Program-made: the position numbers and the translations under genes
From: an uncultured bacterium
Lineage (GTDB): Bacteria; Elusimicrobiota; Elusimicrobia; Elusimicrobiales; Elusimicrobiaceae
Reading direction: 5' to 3'
Assembly (NCBI GenBank): GCA_949296525.1
Contig: CASFOP010000007.1
Location: 1-64,000, forward strand
Length of the DNA stretch: 64,000 bases
In this document: positions 1-7,127 of the stretch, piece by piece
How positions within the stretch are numbered: position 1 is the first letter of the stretch
Layout of the letters: every line of letters begins with the position of its first letter
The notes under the pieces: model-generated
Seen by the model: the letters and a program-made list of their open reading frames with translations, nothing else
Database searches by the model: none
What the model was told of the DNA's origin: nothing

Positions 1-32
1 GGTTTTAAATTTATACGGGTAGAGAGCCGAAC

Positions 33-87
33 GAACGACGAGTTGCGAACCGGAGGGCGCTGTTTCGCTCCGAAGTGAGCAGAGGAG
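33..87. repeat. Diverged direct repeat, copy 1
   Basis: This 55-base stretch matches 266-320 at 43 of 55 positions without gaps. Both copies are preceded by GGGTAG a short distance upstream and share a central gcgaaccggag block and a gaagtgagc block. No reading frame is shared convincingly. The function is unknown. Confidence 0.7.
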
Positions 88-126
88 GTCGTCGGTTCGT
101 CACGGGTCACGTCCATTTTTTAAATT

Positions 127-225
127 AAAACGCTCCGATTCGTTGTTGCAGACTCCTTCGGATACCTCGGGCTCCGCCCCTTCACAGTATACCTCAGTCG
201 TCTGCGCCTAGACTCGGAGCGTTTT
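127..225. repeat. Long imperfect palindrome between the two direct repeats
   Basis: AAAACGCTCCGA (127-138) is the exact complement of TCGGAGCGTTTT (214-225). Inside it GCAGAC (148-153) pairs with GTCTGC (200-205). The result is a roughly 100-base stem-loop ending in a T-rich stretch. It could be a terminator-like RNA, a MITE-like palindromic element or an extragenic repeat. It sits between two direct repeats, which favours a repeat element. Confidence 0.6.
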
Positions 226-265
226 CTTTTTAAAAAATCCGTGTGGCAGTATCAGGGTAGCAGTG

Positions 266-320
266 GAACAATGAGTGGCGAACCGGAGAGCGGTGTTTTA
301 CTGTGAAGTGAGCGGAATAG
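266..320. repeat. Diverged direct repeat, copy 2
   Basis: Partner of the repeat at 33-87 (43 of 55 identities). It ends 20 bases before the stop codon of the SpoIID-like gene, so on the minus strand it would lie in that gene's 3' untranslated region. Confidence 0.7.
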
Positions 321-340
321 AAAAAGCCAAAAGCAATGTT

Positions 341-2407
341 TTATTTTTTTCTCGTGTCTTTCAGTTCGGTGCCCGGGAAATAATGCATGAGTATTTCCGG
401 GTATTCCTGGCCCGCTTCGGCACGCCCGGCCGAGCCCGTCTGGCAAAATCCCACGCCGTGGCCCCAGCCTCCTCCGTAAAAGACAAAGTTTTTCAGTTCG
501 CGCTCTTCATAATGCGGCACCACAATAAAATAAGTGCTGCGCAACATGCCCGGGGCCAGATTGCTGCGGATGCTGTTTTCTTTGGTCAGGGTGACGCTGC
601 CTTTGGTACCTTTTACCAGTACGCGGCTGACATAGCCGGAGCGTCCTCGCCGCTGCGGGATGATAGCGGTAATGCGCCCGATGTCTTTGCGCTGGCGTTT
701 AATGATTTGGCGCAGGTCTTTTTCATCTATAACCCGTGCCCAGCGGTAGGCGGCGCGGCTGACGTGTTTGTCATAACGGCTGTAAGCGTCCTGCGGGTGC
801 TGCAGAAGCGTTTTGAACTGGTAAGGCTGTATTTTGTTAAAATCAAAATCTTTGTAATCGCTGGTCGGTATCAGATACGGCGTTTCGTACCACCCGGCTT
901 CTTTGGCGCTTTGGGTGAATCCGCCCGCATTGGCCGAGAATACGGCCTCCACAGGTTTGCCTTTGTATAACAATACCTGCCCCATGGTGCTCTCCACGGC
1001 GGCGTTGCCCGGTTCGCTTTCGGCGTTTACGCCGCCGTATACCTGACAGTTTTGCGTATCGCACAAATCATAGCCGTAGGCTTTGTGTTTGCCCAAATGT
1101 TTCAGCGCATAGGTACGCGCCAGCACGGCTTGGGCACGCAGCGCGTTCATCGGAAAACCCGACGGCATTTCCGACGACATGACCCCCATGAGGTATTCTT
1201 CAATATTGACCAGGTTGACGGGGAGCAGCGTGCCGCGTTTTTTGTCGTGGATAATCTCCAGGCGTCCGCGGTATTCTTTGTCGTCTACGCTGGCCCAGGT
1301 CATTCCTGCCCCGCTCATGACTTTTTGTATCAGAATAGTGGCTCCTTCCTGTGCAGAGGCGGATTTTGGCGTTACAATGACTGCGCCCGAAAAGGGATAG
1401 CGTTTCCCGGCTGGAGACAGCAGACTGGCCTGGCCTTTGTTCAGTTCTGCCCGCCAGGTTTCCTTGGCTTTGCCCATAGCCAGCGTTTTCCCGCTGGCTT
1501 TGTTTGTAATACGGAACGGGTGGGAGGGGGTAAAAATCACGCTGCTTCGGTGAGAAGGCCGGCCTCCGGCCGTTGTGCCCAGCGCCACGCGCAGCGGCTG
1601 GAGTTTGCCTTCCAGAGAAACAACGGGTTTAACAATGGTGTGAGTGGAGCGTTCTTTATGGGCGGTCAGTTCTTTTTCGCTTTTGGTCAGTTTTGCCCGC
1701 AGCCGGACCACGGCGGCTTGTGCTTCCGTGTCGCGCGGACTGGACGAACGCAATATGCGGTATTGGCGGTAAGCTTCATTATATTGTTTGTCTTTTTCCA
1801 AGGCGCGGGCGTAATGGCGCCGCGCTTCGGTAAACTGGTGATCGTAGGCCACGGCCTTGCCGAAGGCTTCGGCGGCTTTGTCCCAGTTTTTGTCCGTCTC
1901 GTACACTCTTCCCAACAGGTAATTGGATAAAGAGGTGTGGTATTTCCCTTTGGCCGCCTGGCGCAAATTGCGTTCGGCCAGTTTATTTTCGCCCATTCCC
2001 TGCTGGGCGCGGGCCAGGTTAATTAAAATAAATTCGGAGCGTTCTCCGCCGCCCGGAAGCTGGGAATAAAATTTTTCCGCGTTTTCATATTGCCCGTCTG
2101 CCAGGTAAGCCTCGGCGGTAAATTCAATGATGTCTTCGTCCTGCGGATATAACAGGTACGCCGAAGACATAATATCCACCGCCTGCTTGGGGTTGCCTTG
2201 TTCCAGCGCAATGAAAGCGGCATTTAAGAATGCATCACGCGCATTCGTTTCTTTGGAAATGGCAATATACTGCTCCAGCGCGTCCTGGGGACGGCCGTCA
2301 AAATAAATTTCCGCCGTTTCAGCCAACCGGGTGGGCAGGTCTTTTTCCTGGCTCCAGGCTCCCAGCGGCAGACACAGCAAAAGCGGCAGTATCAGTAATT
2401 TGTACAT
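341..2407 (-). CDS. SpoIID/LytB-domain protein with N-terminal TPR-like repeats
   Basis: 688 residues from the ATG at 2407, which puts a signal peptide (MYKLLILPLLLCLPLGAWS) at the N-terminus; an upstream in-frame start would bury it. Residues about 25-260 are helical tetratricopeptide-like repeats. The C-terminal half is a SpoIID domain, with IEEYLMGVMSSEMPSGFP, ALRAQAVLARTYAL and a final GWGHGVGFCQTGSAGRA stretch. SpoIID proteins are glycan-strand hydrolases acting on stem-peptide-free peptidoglycan. In a non-sporulating diderm a role in cell separation or amidase stimulation is the reasonable inference. The gene is divergent from lipA with only 21 bases between the two start codons. Confidence 0.87.
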   Translation of the reverse strand: MYKLLILPLLLCLPLGAWSQEKDLPTRLAETAEIYFDGRPQDALEQYIAISKETNARDAFLNAAFIALEQGNPKQAVDIMSSAYLLYPQDEDIIEFTAEAYLADGQYENAEKFYSQLPGGGERSEFILINLARAQQGMGENKLAERNLRQAAKGKYHTSLSNYLLGRVYETDKNWDKAAEAFGKAVAYDHQFTEARRHYARALEKDKQYNEAYRQYRILRSSSPRDTEAQAAVVRLRAKLTKSEKELTAHKERSTHTIVKPVVSLEGKLQPLRVALGTTAGGRPSHRSSVIFTPSHPFRITNKASGKTLAMGKAKETWRAELNKGQASLLSPAGKRYPFSGAVIVTPKSASAQEGATILIQKVMSGAGMTWASVDDKEYRGRLEIIHDKKRGTLLPVNLVNIEEYLMGVMSSEMPSGFPMNALRAQAVLARTYALKHLGKHKAYGYDLCDTQNCQVYGGVNAESEPGNAAVESTMGQVLLYKGKPVEAVFSANAGGFTQSAKEAGWYETPYLIPTSDYKDFDFNKIQPYQFKTLLQHPQDAYSRYDKHVSRAAYRWARVIDEKDLRQIIKRQRKDIGRITAIIPQRRGRSGYVSRVLVKGTKGSVTLTKENSIRSNLAPGMLRSTYFIVVPHYEERELKNFVFYGGGWGHGVGFCQTGSAGRAEAGQEYPEILMHYFPGTELKDTRKK

Positions 2408-2428
2408 ATTTATTATAATTATACCAAT
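2408..2428. promoter_or_regulatory. Divergent overlapping -10 elements for the spoIID-like gene and lipA
   Basis: The 21-base gap contains TATAAT on the plus strand (2414-2419, 9 bases before lipA ATG) and TATAAT on the minus strand (2417-2412 or 2423-2418, 4 or 10 bases before the spoIID-like ATG). Neither gene has a Shine-Dalgarno. Both transcripts would be leaderless or nearly so. Confidence 0.55.
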
Positions 2429-3346
2429 ATGAACACACCCATGCCCCAGTGGCTTAAAGAGATGGTGGGCCGCAACAAGGCGGCCCTGCGCACCCAAACA
2501 GCGGAGAAGGCGCAAAGCGGGTTGGACCGCGCCGCGCTGCATACCGTGTGCGTGGAAGCCAAATGCCCCAACCGCGGCGAATGTCTAAACTGCGGCGATG
2601 CCACGTTTATGATTTTGGGCGGTATTTGCACGCGTGGCTGCCGGTTTTGTGCGGTAACCAAACAAAAACCGTTGCCTCCCGACGAAACGGAAGCGGACAA
2701 AATTGCCCAGACGGTGAAGGACTGGCACATACGCTACGCGGTGCTGACTTCTCCGACGCGTGATGATTTGCCCGACGGCGGTGCGGGGCACTTTGCGCGC
2801 GTTATGCGCGCCATTGCCGCGTTAAACCCTGATGTGCTGACCGAACCCTTGGTACCGGATTTCCGCGGCCGTACGGAAGATTTGCAAACCGTACTGGATG
2901 CGGGGCCGGCCGTACTGGCACATAATATAGAAACCGTGCCGCAGCTTTATGGCGGTGTGCGCGTGGGGGCGGATTACCGCCGTTCTTTGGATTTGCTGGC
3001 CTATGCCAAAAAAGCCGCGCCGCGGATATTTACCAAATCCGGCCTGATGCTGGGGCTGGGGGAAACGCAAGCGCAGGTAAGAGATACGCTGAAAGATTTA
3101 CGCGCGGCAGGGGTGGATTTAATTACCATCGGGCAGTATCTGGCCCCGTCCAAACAGCATCATCCTGTCTTGCGTTACCCGGAGCCTGCCGAATATGAGA
3201 TGTGGACGCAGTATGCGCTGGATTTGGGTTTTGCCGGGGCGGCCTGCGGGCCGCTGGTGCGCAGCAGTTACCGGGCGGGGGCTTTGTACCGCCAGGCCGT
3301 ATTGCACTGTAAATTAAACGCGCAAAATACGGAAAAACAAGTATAA
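2429..3346 (+). CDS. lipA: Lipoyl synthase
   Basis: 305 residues. This radical SAM enzyme inserts two sulfurs into octanoyl groups on lipoyl-dependent proteins. The auxiliary-cluster cysteines are at 41, 46 and 52 (CX4CX5C). The SAM-cluster motif CTRGCRFC (CX3CX2C) has cysteines at 67, 71 and 74. The C-terminal RSSY near residue 278 supplies the serine ligand expected of LipA. Length is typical. No lipB lies nearby. It is followed after 8 bases by a small lipoprotein gene, probably co-transcribed. Confidence 0.96.
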   Translation: MNTPMPQWLKEMVGRNKAALRTQTAEKAQSGLDRAALHTVCVEAKCPNRGECLNCGDATFMILGGICTRGCRFCAVTKQKPLPPDETEADKIAQTVKDWHIRYAVLTSPTRDDLPDGGAGHFARVMRAIAALNPDVLTEPLVPDFRGRTEDLQTVLDAGPAVLAHNIETVPQLYGGVRVGADYRRSLDLLAYAKKAAPRIFTKSGLMLGLGETQAQVRDTLKDLRAAGVDLITIGQYLAPSKQHHPVLRYPEPAEYEMWTQYALDLGFAGAACGPLVRSSYRAGALYRQAVLHCKLNAQNTEKQV

Positions 3347-3354
3347 TAAAAGAA

Positions 3355-3786
3355 ATGAAACATCTGTTTGCTGTTTTTATATTGTCTTTTTTGTGTGCCT
3401 GCGCCGGCAATCCGCCGCAGTGGTGGAATCCGTCCGGCTCATACGGTTCGGACGGAAAAGAAAATAATGCTTCTTCTCCCGCCCGGCCTTCTTTGTCTTC
3501 TGTGGTAACGTCGGAAGAGGAAGAGCCTTACCCAATGGAGCAAACCATTGAGCCCGCTGTGGAAAGTTATGAGGAATTAAACCTCTCCCCGCTGGGGGCG
3601 CCGCAGGAAGCGGGGGAGATTTTGCCGGAAACATCCGCCGCTGCTACTGTGCAGGAGCCTGCCGGGACAGAGGAAACGGCGGAACTTTCATTGGAGCAAA
3701 CGGATGTGGAGGCGCCATCTTCCGTCCCGGAAGAAGAGTATTTACCTCCGGACGGCTCGTTGCCTCCGCCCAGCGTTTTGCAATAA
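3355..3786 (+). CDS. Small acidic, proline-rich lipoprotein
   Basis: 143 residues. The N-terminus MKHLFAVFILSFLCACAG is a lipoprotein signal with cleavage expected before a Cys at about 16. The mature part opens with NPPQWWNPSGSYG and continues as a low-complexity region rich in Glu, Pro, Ser and Thr, with no recognisable fold. It looks like an envelope-tethered disordered protein. No family is recognised beyond the PPQWWNPS opening. It is probably transcribed with lipA and ends at the terminator at 3791. Confidence 0.7.
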   Translation: MKHLFAVFILSFLCACAGNPPQWWNPSGSYGSDGKENNASSPARPSLSSVVTSEEEEPYPMEQTIEPAVESYEELNLSPLGAPQEAGEILPETSAAATVQEPAGTEETAELSLEQTDVEAPSSVPEEEYLPPDGSLPPPSVLQ

Positions 3787-3790
3787 TTGC

Positions 3791-3813
3791 CCCCGCCGGA
3801 AGGCGGGGTTTTA
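3791..3813 (+). terminator. Rho-independent terminator after the lipA operon
   Basis: CCCCGCC (3791-3797), GGAA loop, GGCGGGG (3802-3808), then TTTTAT. Confidence 0.85.
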
Positions 3814-3903
3814 TATGAAGGCGTTCTGAAATTTTTGGACGGAGGCCTGAAAATAACGGGCAATTACCGGAAGCTGCGTCAATTCCCGGGCTTTTTGTTC
3901 AGG

Positions 3904-3939
3904 CCCAAATAAAGACCCCCCGATATCCAATCGGGGGGT
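3904..3939 (-). terminator. Terminator closing the minus-strand candidate RNA
   Basis: A ten-base-pair stem of ACCCCCCGAT (3915-3924) and ATCGGGGGGT (3930-3939) with a five-base loop. On the minus strand it is followed by CTTTATTT, so it ends transcription coming from the promoter at 4286-4313. Confidence 0.8.
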
Positions 3940-4280
3940 TCACGTCGACTCTTTCATTCTCTCTTCCTTTTTAAGTCAGGCCGGGCGACTTATCCGTCCG
4001 GGCAACCTCCACAACCGCACGCTCCGCATCAGGCCGAACCAAGTACATCAACCTCCGCGAAACGCCGCACGTCTGTACACTGCCTGCCGCCAACGCCTGC
4101 ACCACCCGCTTACCAACCGGTGACGCCACATCAGGCGGCCGTTTCCTGTCCATCCGCTCCACGGCCCGGGCCCTACATCCACCCGCCGCCGCGGCACCGC
4201 TCGGTCAGTCCGCTTTACAACCCGCTTTCCTTCCTTCGCGGCCGGCCAGTCACCCATGCACCCAACCTGGGACTGTCTTA
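3915..4280 (-). ncRNA. Candidate structured non-coding RNA of about 365 nt, identity unresolved
   Basis: A consensus sigma-70 promoter (TTGACA, 16-base spacer, TATACT; 4313-4286) fires leftward into this G/C-rich region, and a strong terminator closes it at 3915-3939. Between them no ORF has a convincing ribosome site. Two overlapping short frames exist (4257-4048 from ATG, 4162-3971 from GTG). The sequence has many local pairings, such as GGCCGT with ACGGCC around a 24-base insert. It lacks the conserved P4 sequences of RNase P RNA, the tmRNA ends and the SRP domain IV loop. A small frameshifted protein gene is the main alternative. Confidence 0.5.
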
Positions 4281-4313
4281 CTGACAGTATAAGCGGATTT
4301 AAAAAATTGTCAA
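4272..4313 (-). promoter_or_regulatory. Strong minus-strand promoter with operator-like dyad
   Basis: On the minus strand TTGACA occupies 4313-4308 and TATACT 4291-4286, with a 16-base spacer. A dyad ACTGTC-TTACT-GACAGT (4272-4288) overlaps the -10 and the start point, where a repressor could bind. Confidence 0.75.
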
Positions 4314-4390
4314 GGGGTAATTTTTTGAACTTGTATCTGTTTGCGGAAGCGGCGGTGTAAGAGATGAAATCCCTTCGGCTTACCTCCGGG

Positions 4391-4528
4391 TTTTTTGTTT
4401 CAAAATATCAGTTTCGCCTGATTTTGCCGGCCGCCGGCAAATAAAAAGAAATCTCCGTTTCCCTGCGGCGGAATGGTATTCATTCCTGAGGTTACACACG
4501 GGGTATTCTGTGTAAGGTCTCCATAAAG
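4391..4528. repeat. Dispersed structured element, copy A
   Basis: Aligns along its whole length with 18217-18344. Shared blocks are TTTTTTGTTT, a TCAG/YTGA mini-hairpin followed by ATTTTGCC, CCGTTTCC, ATTCATTCC, and a closing GTA(A)GG.CTC.ATAAA. The central stem differs in sequence but keeps its pairing: CCGCCGGCA with TGCGGCGG here. It lies upstream of both flanking promoters, so neither known neighbour transcript includes it. Confidence 0.6.
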
Positions 4529-4628
4529 TCCCTCCTATCTCCGGGGCCGCCTGTATTTGTTTTGCCGTGGCCGCAGAGCCACAACAGGGGGATTTGCCGC
4601 CTCTTTCCCTCGTCTGTTTAAAAAATGC

Positions 4629-4679
4629 TTGACAAAAAATCATGCAACTTATATACTATATATGAACATTTGTTCATAT
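4629..4679 (+). promoter_or_regulatory. arsR-ATPase promoter with ArsR/SmtB operator
   Basis: TTGACA (4629-4634), 17-base spacer, TATACT (4652-4657). Immediately downstream lies a perfect 20-base palindrome, ATATGAACATTTGTTCATAT (4660-4679). Its TGAACA-N2-TGTTCA core is the classic ArsR/SmtB-family operator, so the repressor would block its own operon until metal binds. Confidence 0.92.
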
Positions 4680-4730
4680 GTTTATTTTATATGTCTGCTG
4701 TTTTCCGCTTTTGCGGAAAAGGGGAAGAAA

Positions 4731-5084
4731 ATGACCAAAGAAAACGTGCCTTCTTTTTTGCACCTGACCGCCGCCCAGGCGCGGGAGCTGGCCAAGCGTA
4801 TGCCGGAGGAAGAAACCTTGTACGAGCTGGCTGATTTATACAAAATGTTTGCCGATTCCACGCGCGTGCGCATCCTTTCGGCTTTGCGCGTGCAGGAACT
4901 GTGCGTGCTGGATTTGGCCGCGCTGCTGGGCATCAGCCAGTCGGCACTGTCGCATCAGCTGCGCATTTTAAAACAGGCCAAGCTGATTAAATGCCGCCGC
5001 GAGGGCAAAATCATTTGCTATTCGCTGGCTGATGAACATGTGGAATCTATTTTCCGCCAGGGATTAGAGCACGTACAGGAATAA
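4731..5084 (+). CDS. ArsR/SmtB-family metal-responsive repressor
   Basis: 117 residues from the ATG at 4731, preceded by a ggggaag ribosome site. A longer in-frame extension would run back across the promoter and is rejected. The winged-helix core includes MFADSTRVRILSAL, ELCVLDLAALLGISQSALSHQL and a beta-wing KCRREGKIICYSL. The ELCVLDLA segment carries one Cys in the alpha-3 sensing region, as in CadC/SmtB relatives, and the C-terminal DEHVESIF resembles an alpha-5 metal site. It is 12 bases ahead of the ATPase gene. Zn, Cd or Pb are the likely inducers, judged from the pump's motifs. Confidence 0.93.
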   Translation: MTKENVPSFLHLTAAQARELAKRMPEEETLYELADLYKMFADSTRVRILSALRVQELCVLDLAALLGISQSALSHQLRILKQAKLIKCRREGKIICYSLADEHVESIFRQGLEHVQE

Positions 5085-5096
5085 AAGGGGGATAAT

Positions 5097-7010
5097 ATGT
5101 CTTGCGAACATGGGGGGTGTGCCTGCCGCGCTTCTGCGGGGAGCGCGGTGCGGCACGAAGAGAAAAAAGGATTTTTGCCCGAAGGCTTGCCTGTTATTTT
5201 GGCGGGGGGAGTTGTGTTTGCTGCGGCCCTGGCCGTATCCGCCCAGCCCGTGCGGCTGCTGCTGTTTGCGGCGGCATATTTAATCTGCGGCGGCGAAGTG
5301 CTGTTTAAAGCCGTCAAAAATATCTTGCGCGGCGAATGGATGGACGAAAACTTCCTGATGTCTTTAGCCACGATGGGCGCTTTTGCCATAGGCGAATATC
5401 CCGAAGCGGTGGCCGTTATGCTGTTTTACCAGACAGGGGAATTTTTCCTGCACTGGGCGGTGCACCGTTCGCGCCGCAGCGTGCGCTCTTTAATGGAGCT
5501 CAAACCGGAAACCGTACTTTTGCGCCGGGGAGAAGAATGGAAAGAAACCGCGCCGGAAACGGTCAATAAAGGCGACGTGTTTTTGGTGCGCCCGGGGGAA
5601 CGCGTACCGCTGGACGGTGTGGTGCTCAAAGGGCGCAGCGCCGTGGACGCGTCTGCGCTGACGGGCGAATCCGTACCGCTGGAAGCGGCGGCGGGCAAAG
5701 AGTTGTTCGCCGGCGTAATTGCGTTGGACGGAGAGCTGGAAATGCAGGCCCTGCGCCCGTACGCCTCCTCGGCCGTAGCCAAAATTTTGGAACTGGTGGA
5801 AAACGCTTCGGCCAAGAAAACGCCGACGGAACGTTTTATCACGCGTTTTGCGCGCTGGTACACGCCCGCCGTGGTGGCGGCGGCATTGCTGACGGCTTTT
5901 GTGCCGCCCCTGCTGCTGCCGGACGCCCAGCTGAAAACCTGGGTATACCGCGCGCTGATTTTTTTGGTAATTTCCTGCCCGTGTGCGCTGGTGCTGTCGG
6001 TGCCTCTGGGGTTTTTCGGCGGTATCGGGGCGGCGGCGAGGCGCGGCGTGCTGATTAAAGGCAGCGGCAGTTTGGAAGGCCTGGCCAAAGGGGCCATAGC
6101 CGTATTTGACAAAACCGGTACTCTGACGCAGGGACGCTTTGAGGTCACGGGTATTTATCCCGCAGAAGGTTTTGAAAAAGAAAACCTGCTGGAGCTGGCG
6201 GCCTATGCGGAAAGTTCTTCCACCCACCCGCTGGCGCAGGCGGTGGTAAAAGCCTATGGCAAAGCCATAGACCGTGTGCGCCTTTCCGACGTGCGGGAAA
6301 AAGCCGGCCTGGGCGTATCGGCCCGCGTGGACGGACGGGACGTGTTTGCGGGTAAGGCAGAGGCTCTGGGCGGGGGCATTATGCCGCCTGCGGACGTGCC
6401 CGCGGGCACGGCGGTATTTGTGCGTGTGGACGGCAAATATGCGGGCTGCCTAGCCCTGTCCGATACGTTAAAACTGGACGCGGCCTATGCCGTGGCGGAT
6501 TTAAAAAAGCTGGGCTTTCTCCAAACCGTCATGCTGACGGGGGACGCGCCCGAAGCGGCCCGCCGTATTGCGGAGCAGGCGGGGGTGGACCATTACTACG
6601 CTTCCCTGCTGCCGGCGGACAAAGTGCAGAAAGTGGAGGAGCTGCTTTCCGCCCGGCCCGCCGGAGGCACCCTGCTCTTTGCGGGGGACGGCATTAACGA
6701 CGCGCCCGTCCTGGCCCGCGCGGATGTGGGTATAGCCATGGGGGCGCTGGGATCCGATGCGGCCATAGAAGCGGCCGACGTCGTGCTGACCGATGACAAA
6801 CCCTCCAAAATCCCGCAGGCCGTGGCGTTAAGCCGTTTTACGGTGCAAATCGTCAAACAAAATATTTGGTTTTCCCTGCTGGTCAAAGCTGCCGTCATGC
6901 TGTTGGGCGTGCTGGGCCTGGCCAACCTGTGGGAAGCCGTATTTGCCGATGTGGGGGTGGCCGTGCTGTGCGTGCTTAATTCTTTGCGCCCACTGGCCTT
7001 TAAGAAGTAA
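5097..7010 (+). CDS. zntA: Zn/Cd/Pb-exporting P1B-type ATPase
   Basis: 637 residues, shorter than typical ZntA/CadA because there is no N-terminal GMxCxxC metal-binding domain. Instead the N-terminus is a short Cys/His patch (CEHGGCAC). Core motifs are TGES in the actuator domain, CPC in the membrane (294-296), DKTGTLT with the phosphorylated Asp at 338, the nucleotide-binding THPLAQ, and GDGINDAP near 530-537. The last membrane helix contains DVGVAVLCVLNSLR, whose Asp is the second transport-site ligand in the divalent-metal (Zn/Cd/Pb) subgroup. Co-regulated with the ArsR repressor upstream. Confidence 0.93.
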   Translation: MSCEHGGCACRASAGSAVRHEEKKGFLPEGLPVILAGGVVFAAALAVSAQPVRLLLFAAAYLICGGEVLFKAVKNILRGEWMDENFLMSLATMGAFAIGEYPEAVAVMLFYQTGEFFLHWAVHRSRRSVRSLMELKPETVLLRRGEEWKETAPETVNKGDVFLVRPGERVPLDGVVLKGRSAVDASALTGESVPLEAAAGKELFAGVIALDGELEMQALRPYASSAVAKILELVENASAKKTPTERFITRFARWYTPAVVAAALLTAFVPPLLLPDAQLKTWVYRALIFLVISCPCALVLSVPLGFFGGIGAAARRGVLIKGSGSLEGLAKGAIAVFDKTGTLTQGRFEVTGIYPAEGFEKENLLELAAYAESSSTHPLAQAVVKAYGKAIDRVRLSDVREKAGLGVSARVDGRDVFAGKAEALGGGIMPPADVPAGTAVFVRVDGKYAGCLALSDTLKLDAAYAVADLKKLGFLQTVMLTGDAPEAARRIAEQAGVDHYYASLLPADKVQKVEELLSARPAGGTLLFAGDGINDAPVLARADVGIAMGALGSDAAIEAADVVLTDDKPSKIPQAVALSRFTVQIVKQNIWFSLLVKAAVMLLGVLGLANLWEAVFADVGVAVLCVLNSLRPLAFKK

Positions 7011-7026
7011 AGAAACCAATATATAC

Positions 7027-7090
7027 GCCCCGCCGTTTCCCACGGCGGGGCTTTTGTAAAAGGCTCCCCGGTATAGCCGGGGATTTTTTT
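7027..7090 (+). terminator. Two tandem terminators after the metal-pump operon
   Basis: First hairpin GCCCCGCCG/CGGCGGGGC (7027-7035 and 7043-7051) followed by TTTT. Second hairpin TCCCCGG/CCGGGGA (7065-7071 and 7077-7083) followed by seven T. They may also stop the convergent ankyrin transcript. Confidence 0.88.
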
Positions 7091-7127
7091 ATGGAAGGGC
7101 GTATCCGCCTGTTGCGGCGAGGGATAT

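Noticed and set aside
1052-1930. Long plus-strand ORF (292 codons) opposite the SpoIID-like gene
   Set aside because: Antisense shadow; composition follows the reverse complement of a well-supported gene and no start signal is present.
3355-3786. Antisense ORF at 3567-3863 as a gene
   Set aside because: Low-complexity mirror of the lipoprotein gene and crosses its terminator.
3915-4280. Identification of the minus-strand unit as RNase P RNA, tmRNA or SRP RNA
   Set aside because: The conserved P4 halves (AGGAAAGTC and ACAGAA), the tmRNA ends and tag, and the SRP domain IV loop could not be found; only generic GC-rich pairing is present.
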